NCBI GenBank assembly: GCA_001931875.2
Contig: MSJH02000797.1
Coordinates: 3,390-31,109, forward strand
Reading direction: 5' to 3'
DNA length: 27,720 bases
Source of the DNA: Byssochlamys sp. IMV 00236
Taxonomy: Eukaryota; Ascomycota; Eurotiomycetes; Eurotiales; Thermoascaceae
The notes under the pieces were generated by a model, which searched no databases, was not told the DNA's origin, and saw only the letters and a list, made by a program, of their open reading frames with translations. Of this stretch, positions 11,351 to 21,604 are shown piece by piece (positions within the stretch are counted from its first letter, which is position 1; the number at the start of each line of letters is the position of its first letter). The position numbers and the translations under genes are program-made.

Positions 11351-11712
11351 CAGTCAAAGAAGCCTCGTCAAAGACAGAGATTGGTGCATCTAGGGAGATA
11401 ACCCCCGAGAGCTCCCTTCTGTGTAAATACCAAAATGTTAACATTGCATTTTTAGATGGCGATTGCGACATTCTCTCCTTTTTCAACAGGGCATTTACGT
11501 CAAATTCTCCTGCCAACGATGAGAAAAGGATGTTTAGTTTGGAAATTCTAAGCTTGGAAGAAATATACAAGCGAACGACAAACTACATTGGACGCTTTAG
11601 AAACGAAAAAGATAACCTACAATCGTTCATTTTATGGGTCAAAAAGTATAATCCTGCGTTTATGTCAGTGGATGCCAAAAGACTGCGTGTTAAGGACGAT
11701 AAAGAAACGTAG
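11351..11712 (+). pseudogene. Unrecognised open fragment, possible gene relic
   Basis: One plus-strand frame is open for about 120 codons after an in-frame TGA just upstream and ends in TAG at 11710-11712. The only late ATG is at 11530. The encoded stretch (for example LDGDCDILSFFNRAFTS, then EEIYKRTTNYIGRFRNEKD) has mixed composition unlike the AT-rich surroundings and reads like a protein interior rather than random sequence. A second short frame (from about 11325, starting MSSSYLNEQ) overlaps its start and may mark a frameshift. No family was recognised. It may be a decayed gene or transposon piece, or chance. Confidence 0.25.
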
Positions 11713-12665
11713 TACAGATTAGAAAGCGAAGCATATATGTGCTAAGTGAGAAACACTGGGGTGTGTTATTAGAAGAAATATAATAAAAAACAATATGCCT
11801 TATGCTGCCTTTAAATAGTGACAGAAATTGACAACATCATAAATCTATTACCACATCATTTAACGAAGATTGCCAATTAAAAGTAAGAGAATTATACAAT
11901 AATTGGTTATGCTCGATTCTTCATTGAATGAATTCTCTGGAGAGTTTTATGAAACGGTCGGGTAGAATCAACAAGGAAGGATATATGCTGTGGTGTTCTT
12001 TTTATTCAAAATAGCGAAATTTAATACTAATAAAAACAATAAAGAAATACAATGACAATAGTTATTATTTAATCTTAATGAGCAAGGTCTTGATAAGGAG
12101 TGGGTGGGCGAGTGATATCCTTGTTGTCTTACCCTCTGCTCTATTGATCAAAAAAAAAAAAAAAATCAAGACACACAAATTTAGTAAGCGTGTTCAAGAC
12201 AGATGGACAAAAAATTGATCTCCGTTTGACAGTACGTTTACACAATTCTACACGTGTGACATGAGCAAATTTGACTTGAGTCTTTAATGAATTGAGGGAT
12301 ATTATACTTTTAAACATGGACTTACTGTAGGACCTTTACTTTAAAAGTCACGCTTTGAACTTGGCTGCAAGTGACAATACATATAAAAAAAGAAAGGGCA
12401 TTATACATTTTTTATTAATCATGTCCTTTTTATGAGTGCATCTTTTACTTACATAAGCTTACCGTGAGATTATTAATCAGTGCGTCTATAAACCAGACGA
12501 TTGAGAAACACGCACTACCTAGTTCACGTCTATGAAAGGTTCTTAAATACCTCTTTACCAGTTGGCGATAAACCTTATCTAACCATCTTTGCTATATGTG
12601 TATTATTTCTCTCATATTCTCTCTCAAATAAGCCTAAAAAGTTTATTGTTTAAAGGAGCTTATTT

Positions 12666-12687
12666 GTTATTTTATTTTTAAAATAAC
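12666..12687. repeat. Perfect AT-rich hairpin, 9-bp stem
   Basis: GTTATTTTA, four T, then TAAAATAAC forms a perfect stem-loop. A second hairpin with a 7-bp stem (GTGTTAC / GTAACAC) follows at 12730-12750. Function unknown; in fungal intergenic DNA such structures are often incidental. Confidence 0.5.
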
Positions 12688-13206
12688 GTGACATTGAATT
12701 TGCTTTTATTACAAAAAGATGAAGAAAAGGTGTTACTTGAGGTGTAACACAGGTTTATGCGAAGGATAATTAATTAGAAGTCTCGCTCAAATCAAGTCCG
12801 CATAGAACAACTTCACATCATAGTATAAAAATCGTTGCTGATCTAAAACCTGAAGCATCGCGTTTATTTAAAATATCGATCTATCATACAATGTTACGCA
12901 CAAGAGGACTTTGTAATGACATACTAATTTCTTTCCTTTTATTAGATAAGCGATAGAATAACCCACAAGGTTTTTAAATAGAAAGGAAAGCGGAAGGGGA
13001 CTATTTAAATGAGATCAACTCATGGACATTGTTTCATATTGACAACTACTTTGTGTATACATAAATTACTCTTTTATTATATAATCTTGTAGCATATAAA
13101 GCTTTACGATATACTTTTTATACACTCAAAAACTCACAAGACATCATTCAGTAGTCCTATATTGGTCGAAATCCAGCTAATTCCAGACTGAGCATGATCT
13201 GTCAAG

Positions 13207-13222
13207 ATTTTTAATTAAAAAT
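13207..13222. repeat. 16-bp perfect AT palindrome
   Basis: ATTTTTAATTAAAAAT is its own reverse complement. It lies in the gene-poor region and no function can be assigned. Confidence 0.5.
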
Positions 13223-15424
13223 TTAAAGTCAATTATCATCTCTTCCCTTTTTTTCCCAGTCGTTCAACAAGAGACAACGAGAGCATAGAAAATGCTTAAA
13301 CAAAGAAAGAAAGAGAGGGAGATACGAGTTTTATAATAGGAACATAATTAAGTGAGTTGGATGAGTTCATATAGGGTAAAGATAACAAAAGAGTCAAGTG
13401 CTCCCTTGAAAACAAGCATGGAGATACAATTTATCCGAACGTAATCACACATTTCAAATACCAAAGACAATGTATTTTACAAGAAAACAAAGTCAATGAT
13501 CTGCATCTTGCATGAATTTCGGAATGTCAATCAATACAGTATGCATATTTTCTCTTTTTTTTTTTTTGTTTATAACCATCTAACTCCTAAAATATTCACA
13601 GTAAGAGATGTTTTGTGATTCATCACGTTTAGAAAGGAGAAGAAAAAAAAAATAAAAAGTTCAAATTATTGTAGGACAAGGCATAATCATAAGAGTGCTA
13701 CAGTAAAGATTTATTGTCACGTATCAATCAAAATATCTCCAAGTACAACAGAAGAACTACATGTGATACTTTCCGAATAGCCTTTCGCGATATACAAGCA
13801 AAATAAAAAAAATGGAATATTAAGAAAGCTTTGGTATCTGTTTGATTTGATTGAAGAGAGAGAGAAAAAGTTAAATTAGAGTGAATAATAGATATTGTAT
13901 TCTTTGATCCTATCCTTGATCATTATATTCTGGACCACTTTGGGAATAAAAAGATACAGGAATCTTACATAATAAGAGATAAAGAGAATTGTATATAAAA
14001 AACGTCATCACCTGTGACAAGAATCACTCGACCCATAGTTCGGGATTAAATGCAAGTGTAACTGCATTATTATCCTTCTCTGAAAAAGAGAAGAAGAAAA
14101 AAAGTAAGGGGGCAGCATATTACAAATGACAAATAACAAGACTAGCCTCATAAAAAGAATAACGGAAATATTTCAGTCAAAGGGGAAGACAGAAAACGGA
14201 AATGAAGTGACGCTTAGGTCAGATTCTGTTTCAGTTTTTAAGGAGTCAAAAAAAAAAAAAAAAATTCAAAAGGAGCACACCAGATGTTGTGCTATGATAA
14301 TGTAACTCGAGCGCATAACGGTTTACTAAAAATAGATGTAAACAGATATCACGGACGTTGGTCGACACATGAAATGATCGACTAATAACATCTTGTACTT
14401 TTCTGCATTTAAAGTTGACAGCCCTATTTAAAAACTGAGATATATGCAAGTGAAGCTTAAAGCACGTAAAGTATCTATTCTATTATTAGTATTCAGTTGT
14501 ATATTTAAAATATTCAAGGAGGAAAAGAAGTGTACAGTCTAAGTTTTCTTGCCCGATATGATACTTTGCCTCACAGTTTTGATTGCTTTTTTGGGTCCCA
14601 TAACTTTACTCCTTGCTACACAAGACAAACTTTATTCTCACGAAAGCTCTCTTTTGACCAGGGGACGCCCACGCACATACACACACAAACACACTGTAAC
14701 TAGTCGGTCGCTTGGATTATGCGCTGTTCTTTTCTGTATAAATTTTTTTTTTTTTGAAAAGTACTCAGCAACTCAGTGTTGCATCTGCCGTTTCTTGACA
14801 TCATATCCTAAGTGGGTTAGATTGACGCTTATTTACTTGTAACTAACGCCACTCTCATGCTTACAAACTCTATTCTCATTATGATTTGATCAAATTAGTA
14901 CATGCTTACAAGGGAAACCTTTTTTTCTTGTGATTGTACATTCGTTTTGCCACCAGTGACAACGACTTTTGTGTCAAATGAACCTAAAATGTCACATTAT
15001 TTCTCCTGAGGCTTTACTCCTTTTATCTTATCGCCCCCCTCAAATGTTTGTGCTCTCGATTGAAATGGGACTAATGAACCGAAAAAAAGAAGAGAAGAGG
15101 GGGGCAAGCGATGAAATCTTGCATAAAATAAGCTTTTTTGTTTTGATCATCAAGTGAATAAAAGTGTTTAAACGTTTTATATGCAAAATGTACACAGCGT
15201 AAGAATACAGTCGTTTGCATTCCGAGTTAGTGTGACCTGAAAAATATATTCTCATCTTTATTCTTATGCGCTATATAAATGGTAAACGTTCATCCCCTTT
15301 TGTATAGAAAGTATCCCTGTAAGAAAGTGACAAAGGATATTTAACACATTTCTTTCTCAATTTTAAAACTAGACCTTGCTCTCTCTCTCGTTTTTTATTA
15401 ATTTACATTTCCTCACTTTCTGTC

Positions 15425-16772
15425 ATGTCATTTGGTCTATCACATTTGAGGCAACAAAGTCAAGAGGATTTCTGTTATGACATTATGCCTTTGGATATTG
15501 GATTGAATGAAATGGAGAGGTAAAATATCTTTAGAATACCAAAGAAGAGTGCGAAAGGAAGAAGGGGGAAAGGAGAGCAAAGAAGAGAGTAAGAGAGGAA
15601 GAAGAAGAGAGAAGAGAGAGAGAGAGAGAGGAAGAAGAAGAGGAAGAGAAGGGAGTTAAGTTTTTACAAACCGGTTTGCACAATATTACACTGCATAAAC
15701 TTTAGTATTGATTTATTTAATGCAAATAACTAAACATTTATCTTTTTTTCTTTCTTTTTCTTTTCTTCTTTTAGCGCTCTAGATTATCGTGTAATGTCGA
15801 GGAATATGACTAATGATAGGAATACTACGTCGTCGTATCCTTCCATTCATCCTGATCTACCAGCATTTCACAATCCTACTTACTCTGATTGGCTAGTAAA
15901 TAAATCACGACATTCTTTTATACTTGAATCAAACCCACCATTGTATCCATCTACACCCACTGCATATCCAATCTACAGTAACGCAAACACCCTGACCTCA
16001 TCTACATCTCCATACCACAGTAATTTCTCCGAACCGAGTCAATCATCTCCCACTTTATTCTGGACAGCCCCCACGACAAACAGTACCCTCTTTACTACGG
16101 ACATTGCATCTTCCGAGAATACGCCAACGTCTGCAAAAATATCTTGCTCTTCTTCATCCGAAGTCATCTTTGATTCTGCTGAGGCTGAGATCGACGAAAG
16201 AGATTCTGACTCGCGGAATCCATCATTTGATCAGCAGTTCATGAACGTTTATCGATCACAACCTAAACCAACGGAGGATGCTTACTACAATAACAGAATA
16301 TCAAAAGTTCATTCTCGATTCAAGAGCGCCAACGCTTGTTTGTCATCTTATGGCGAAAAGCCCAAACAAGAAAAGTTTCAGCAGTTTTTATCACCACCGC
16401 TACCCTCGAGTTCTTTAATGCAATCAGGGCAACCCCTGGCAGAGAGTAATAATACACTGACAGTTGGCAGTAAAAGATTAAGTAAATCGTAAGTATAAAT
16501 CTGGTAAATAAACACGCAATGCACACACATACATTCCTAAATAAATCAAGGAGAGAGCACGCACATACAAATCGAGAGGCAGTGAGGGCAAAAAAGGCTT
16601 ATGCATAGGAGCAAAAGAGGGGGGAAGGAGACTGGACCCGAAGAAGAATACAAAAAGTTCGTACAAAGAGTATGTTATTAAATAAAGGGAGACACATAAA
16701 AGGCAAGACCGTACTGACTGTTGTTACAATTGTCAATAACCCTTATACCATTTTTGTTCTCACTGTGCTCAA

Positions 16773-16805
<33 letters not shown>

Positions 16806-18371
16806 CTCTCTTTTATATATATATATATATATATATCATGAAGGTAGTTCATTTACTAATTCATGCTATCATATAGGCCATTTCAATTTCATGCGGTCCT
16901 TCATTGTAGGTATAGCGAATAAAGAGGCAAATGGATAGATAAACTAATATGTTTCAATAGCTCCTACAGCCATGATGAAGAAGGAAGATCAAAAACCAAT
17001 TACCTATCTGAACCGTGGACAATCATACCTTTTGGAACTTTCGGCATCAAATCAGCAACGTGGTACCTTGACGAGTACGATCTCAATTGCATTCCACGAA
17101 TCCAGTCACCGACGTGTAGCGGCGAGCTATTGGAGATTTTGGATGAGTCAACAGATGAATCCTGAGTCAGCAAGAGCGATCGGTTTAGACGAAAATCAGA
17201 CCACTGGTATCTACAATATCACCTATCCCTCTTTTGACAAGGTCACCTTTGATTGGCATGGTCGCTTTGGAGCCAAGGTCTATATTCGCTTTCATTGCCT
17301 ATCAACAGACTTTTCGAGAATTAAAGGAGTCAAGGGTATCCCCTTGCGAGCTGTAGTCAAGACAGTGACAAGATACGATCATTTGCCTGATAATGCATCC
17401 TCTTATTCAGGCTCATTCTCTAAAATTCAACATAAAAGTAATGATTCAACTGAAGGAAGATATGAATATATCGAGAGATGTTATTGCCAAATCAAACTCT
17501 TTAGAGATAAGGTATATGCACACATGCTAGCACTCTGAAAGTCATTTAATATTGAATCTTTAACATAGGGTGCAGAACGAAAGAATAAAGATGATAGCAA
17601 GCAAATCAATAAACAAATGGAAAAGGCTATAGGTAAACTTTTACTCAAAATACAAGACTTTGAATAACTTATCAATGTTACCCTATAGCCCTTACACTAG
17701 GACACCCTGAACAGCACCCTCTGTGGCCAATTATCAATCAACCTTACAAACCTGTGACAGTACTGAATGAGGTACCTACATCTCCTGATATCGAGCTACA
17801 TGACGACTTTCAACAGGATATAGCCAGTCCTTCCGTCTTATACCCATGCGCCATCATAGAAAGCACCTCTCCCGAACAAGAAGAACCTATGCCCAGTACG
17901 ACGAGTAGTAGCAGTAGCAGTAGCAGAAAAAAAAGAAAACAAATGGACGCACTTGAAAAGGTACAAGAAACGACCGTCGGCCTATCTTCGCCACAATTTA
18001 TCGAACCCTCTTCACATTTGCTAAAAAAGCATCGAGCAGTAGCAGATACACTCAACTTTTATGTATGGTCCAAGCGGCAATTTCCTTCAAGTGGACCCAA
18101 TCGAGTGACTCTTGAATCTCTAACAGCAGAAGAACTAAAACTCAAGCTAGCCACTATTCTTTCCCTTCACCCATCAAGAGTCTCAGAGATACTATGGAAA
18201 AGAAAAAAGCCAGAGATACTTTGTGGAAAAGAAAGCGAAAAGAAGAATAATGATATGCTTGTATTAGTAGAAGATAATTTTGTAGCAGAACATATATCTG
18301 ATGAAGAGATCATTTGTGTAGACTGGGAAATTAAGTCTGATAGTTATGTCAGGCTCATACTTGAATTTTAA
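15425..18371 (+). CDS. Grainyhead-like (CP2 family) transcription factor
   Basis: Preferred exons: 15425-15519, 15775-16488, 16848-16909, 16961-17511, 17569-17632 and 17689-18371, giving 722 residues. The first about 270 residues are Ser/Thr/Pro-rich and probably an activation region. The CP2 DNA-binding domain runs from about 280 to 495: FNFMRSFIVAPTAMM (restored by splicing a small exon), ITYLNRGQSY, the run through SHRRVAASYW, FDWHGRFGAKVYIRFHC, KGVKGIPLRAVV and IKLFRDKGAERK, the last also restored by splicing. A serine run and KKRK (possible nuclear signal) follow. The end (about 615-722, with LVLVEDNFVAEHISDEE and YVRLILEF) matches the ubiquitin-like dimerisation domain of Grainyhead proteins, placing it in the GRHL rather than the LSF branch. 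In Neurospora the homologue affects cell-wall remodelling and conidial separation. Intron 2 is uncertain; donor 16470 or 16482 with acceptor 16876 is also in phase. Confidence 0.85.
15545..15655 (+). repeat. Purine-rich GA microsatellite in intron 1 of the Grainyhead-like gene
   Basis: A stretch of more than 100 bases of almost only A and G, including a (GA)n run near 15612-15630, fills much of the 255-bp first intron (15520-15774). The intron ends with a strong pyrimidine tract and TTTTAG. Confidence 0.7.
16776..16836 (+). repeat. (CT)n and (TA)n microsatellites in intron 2 of the Grainyhead-like gene
   Basis: A CT repeat (about 16776-16806) is followed by a TA repeat (about 16814-16836) just before the proposed acceptor at 16847. 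Together they lengthen this intron to about 360-400 bp, against 45-75 bp for most introns in the window. Confidence 0.8.
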
Positions 18372-18885
18372 ATCAAGAGAAAAAAAGAAAATGTTATACT
18401 TTTTATGGCCTTTTTTTATATATAATTCTATTATTTTATGTCACATTTTTATATTGTTCAAGTATTGTTGTTGCTCTTTCTTTACTTCCCATTTTATGCA
18501 TTCGCTTTTATGTAAATATTCTTTCTTTCTTTCTTACTTTTCTCTTCCAGCCTTTCAAAACCTCTTTCTTTAATATTATCGTAAATTCTATTATAATAAA
18601 CAAAAAAACAAAAAAAAGAGTACACAATTGTATTTGAATGGGGAGAAAGTATAATTCACGTGACATTATCTCTTAAGATGAAGCATGTGAAATAATAGAC
18701 TAAAATGCTAGTATACCAACTTATCGGGGCTGTAGTTTATGCCGTAGGATGCTGTGTGACCAAACTCAAGTTACAATAAGTGTGGGGTTGGGAAAAAAAA
18801 AAGGCACTTGAAAAGTATAAGAATGGGAGAGAATAATCAAAATGGATCTTTTTTTTATTTTTTTTATTTCCTATTCATCTTTATT
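18372..18885. other. Intergenic between the Grainyhead-like gene and the P450
   Basis: It holds an AATAAA at 18595-18600 ending the upstream gene, and a palindromic TCACGTGA (E-box, 18656-18663) about 220 bp upstream of the P450 ATG that could bind a bHLH factor. A T-rich tract precedes the P450 start. No gene was supported. Confidence 0.45.
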
Positions 18886-20665
18886 ATGCCTTCGCATATC
18901 GGAAAAGGAATTCTCGCTACAGTTTCTTTACTTGCATGTATCTATCACGATAGAGCCGTGTTTGATCCAAAGAGACCTGATATCAAGACACAACCCGGAT
19001 GGCCACTTGTAGGAAACCTGCCTATCTTGCTTCAATACTTGATGTATATCCATGATTTCTTGTTGGAGGGTTTCACGAGATTGGATGATATGACTTTGTA
19101 TGTTACCATTTACGTTCATCTTGATTTCAAAGCTAACACTATAGTTAGAACTTTGTCAGCTTTAGGCATTCCTAGACATGTTGGCACTATTGATCCACGA
19201 AATGTTGAGCACATTCTGAAAAGTATAAAAGTTTACCCATGATTTGCTTCTCAATTAACGCAAAACGATAGCCAACTTTGAAAACTACATCAAAGGACCT
19301 GAATTCCACGGTTCGATGAACGATCTCTTTGGTAACGGAATTTTCAATGCCAATGGAGAAGAATGGAAATACCAGCGCAAGACTGCTAGTATTATCTTTA
19401 ATGTGAAAAACTTTAGAGACCAATTCACAGAGTTAGTATATACATGTATATAAAATCAATGACCTCAACTGCTATATGTAGAGTCTTTATGAAGGAGCTT
19501 CAAGTGATGCAAACCAAGATATGGGATGTTGCTGCACACAATTTTGAAGTTGTTGATTTCCATGAAGTCATGTACAAATTTACGCTTGATTCCTTCATCA
19601 TGCTTGGTTTTGGTGTCGAACTGAACTCTCTTTCTGCAAAAGAAAAGGTCCCCTTTGCTGTTGCCTTTGACGAAGCACAAAAGAATACCTTTTTGAGATT
19701 TGTTAACCCCGTTTGGTCTGTTACAGAACGCATAGCTGGTCTCTTGATGCCTTGGAAAACCAGCATGAACGAACACTTGGCCGTCGTCGACGGATTTGCT
19801 CGAGAAGTAACTGAAAAACGAAGAGCTCAACTGGCAGCAGGAGAGATTCATACTGATCTCTTGTCTCGTTTTATGGACGCTCGTAACAATAAGGGAAACC
19901 CACTGAGCAATGACGAATTACGTGATATCGTTCTTAATTTTGTTATTGCTGGTAGAGATACCACAGCTCAGGCACTTTCATGGACATTCTATATGTTGAT
20001 GTGTCATCCTCGTGTTGAAAAGAAGTTACTGGAAGAAATCAATCAACACATTACTGATGTTGATAATCTCGATGCTCCCACTCTTTATGAGAAAATCAAG
20101 AGCATGAATTACGCCCATGCCGTGTATGGATTCTATTTGTATAAACACAGAAAAAAAAATGATAAGCTAATACTATTTATAGTTTTTATGAAGTACTTCG
20201 ACACTATCCGTCTGTTCCACTCAATCAAAAGTACGCTCTGAATGATGACATTTGGCCAGATGGAACTCGTATCAAAAAGGGCGATTATGTCTTGTGGTGT
20301 CCCTATGTCCAAGGTCGCTCAGAAAAAGTGTGGGGCGCAGATGCCAAATTGTTTAAGCCTGAACGATGGATAACCCCAGAAGGAGAACTTCGCCGGGAAT
20401 CGCAAGGCCAATGGCCTGCGTTCCACGCAGGACCTCGTGTTTGTTTAGGTAACGATGCGCGTTCGTTAAAGTTTTAGGTTTTTGCTAATCATCTCTCGAC
20501 AAAGGGCAACATTTGGCTACCCTTGAAGCTCTCGTAGCCATCACCTTCCTTCTTAAGCGTTACAAGTTTAGTCTGGTCCCTGGTCAAGATATTAGATATC
20601 AAGTATCATTGACTTTACCAATGAAATACGGCATGAAGGTCATGGTTGAAAGACGTAAACAATAA
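18886..20665 (+). CDS. Cytochrome P450 monooxygenase (CYP52/86/704-like group)
   Basis: Six exons: 18886-19097, 19149-19222, 19272-19431, 19482-20123, 20183-20448 and 20505-20665, giving 504 residues. An in-frame ATG at 18823 would add 21 mostly hydrophobic residues and could supply a better membrane anchor, so the start is undecided. Motifs: proline hinge PGWPLVGNLP, WKYQRKTAS (helix C), AGRDTT (about 305-310, oxygen activation), EVLR (ExxR, about 366-369), PERW, and the haem loop FHAGPRVCLG with Cys about 450. It should be bound to the endoplasmic reticulum and need an NADPH-P450 reductase. The helix I and C-terminal patterns resemble fatty-acid hydroxylase-type P450s, but the substrate is not known. 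The last intron ends CAAAG, a less usual acceptor. Splicing at 19148 rather than 19144 is required to avoid a stop. Confidence 0.92.
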
Positions 20666-21604
20666 AAATAAAGTTCAATTTCTGTTTTTGGACAAATTTC
20701 ATTGACATATTGCTTATGTACCTTTAAAGAATTTTATCTATTATAACATTGTAGGCACGTGATGTTTTTATAAGGCTGAAAAACATTACGCAAATGCGAA
20801 AAGGACATATCAAAGTAGCATTGAAGCAGTTTTTGAACTGGATTAGATGGCGAAGATACACTTTTTTCAGAAATTATTCGTACACATTACAAGATCAATA
20901 ACAATTAAACACTTTATGTCTTTTTTATTATTTAAAAAGACAACATTTAATACATAAAATGAGTTTGACACTTTTGAGAAATAAAAAGTTGTTAGAGAAT
21001 TAGTTTAAATAGTTTGATCTTGACTTCTTTTTCTTTTCTTTTCTTCTTTGGACCAAAAAGTAAGATCAGCTATTACCCAGCTAGCCCTAAGGCATGTTAT
21101 ATTATTTACTCTTGTAAGAAGCTAATGTGTAGTATTATAGAGCATAATCGAACCAGTACCGGTGCTAGCTGGGGGTAGTTTGGCTCTTACCAAACTTTGG
21201 TCTATTATACTCTTCTTTTGCTTGCTCTCTTTTTTTCTTCGCTTGTCCGGGCCAGCGATAACTGGCTCAACCCAGGATGCACTTCAGGTAAGATATTAAT
21301 AGTCTCTTTATATGTTTAGTCACTTTTCTTGCTTATCTTTTTCTCTTATAAATTCTCCTCTTTATAATGTAAGTATTTAATATCAATGTAAATAATTGAT
21401 TTACTAATCATTCCTTTACTCATCCTTTTGCTTCGATGGGCTCTCTTTTATTTTTATTTGTTGTCTCATTTTTTATCAGTGTGCGAATAATTTGTAATAC
21501 AACAATGATAAAATAAACTGTACTGGTGTTTTTAAATTATTTATTGATGCGACATTTACAATAAAAAAATGATAATATGAAAAAAGTGTATATACATATG
21601 CTTA
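20666..21604. other. Convergent intergenic region with a possible structured RNA
   Basis: This 939-bp gap lies between the ends of two convergent genes. P450 poly-A signals (AATAAA at 20661-20666 and just after) start it. A minus-strand AATAAA (TTTATT at 21540-21545) serves the neighbour on the right. The segment about 21070-21295 is less AT-rich and has nested inverted repeats, listed separately. Confidence 0.45.
21074..21295. ncRNA. Candidate structured non-coding RNA, family unknown
   Basis: Inverted repeats in about 220 bp: CCAGCTAGC near 21076 with GCTAGCTGG near 21165; AGTATTATAG (about 21131) with CTATTATACT (about 21201), one mismatch; a tight hairpin AGTTTGG-CTCTTA-CCAAACT (about 21177-21196); and GGCCAG-CGATAA-CTGGCTC (about 21250-21268). 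Some pairings exclude each other. A perfect splice-donor-like CAGGTAAG follows at about 21286. I compared it by eye with tRNA, U1, U2, U4, U5, U6, SRP and RNase P patterns and saw no match. It may instead be a transcript leader or chance. Confidence 0.25.

Larger units (their letters stand above)
10036..15424. other. 5.4-kb gene-poor, AT-rich region
   Basis: No complete gene could be built on either strand. The urease promoter occupies the first few hundred bases and the 5' region of the Grainyhead-like gene the last few hundred. In between are a degenerate coding-like fragment (11351-11712), several inverted repeats (10712-10748, 12666-12687, 12730-12750, 13207-13222), many homopolymer A/T runs, and short GA-rich stretches (for example 10046-10064). 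The region may hold old transposon debris or long regulatory DNA; I cannot tell which. Confidence 0.4.

Noticed and set aside
14549..14842. 97-codon plus-strand frame
   Set aside because: Begins without a suitable promoter context, runs through a T-homopolymer and a CA-rich repeat, and shows no domain; probably chance.
16672..16938. 88-codon frame across the CT/TA microsatellites
   Set aside because: Its Leu/Ser and Ile/Tyr runs come from the repeats; only its last part (16848-16909) is used as an exon of the Grainyhead-like gene.
21120..21215. tRNA-like element on the minus strand (GGTTCGAT with flanking complementary ends)
   Set aside because: The T-loop-like sequence lacks a paired T stem and is not next to the acceptor-like ends; no A box was found.
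21280..21300. U1 snRNA 5' end (CTTACCTG on the minus strand)
   Set aside because: Downstream sequence lacks the U1 stem-loop motifs; more likely a plus-strand splice-donor-like sequence or chance.
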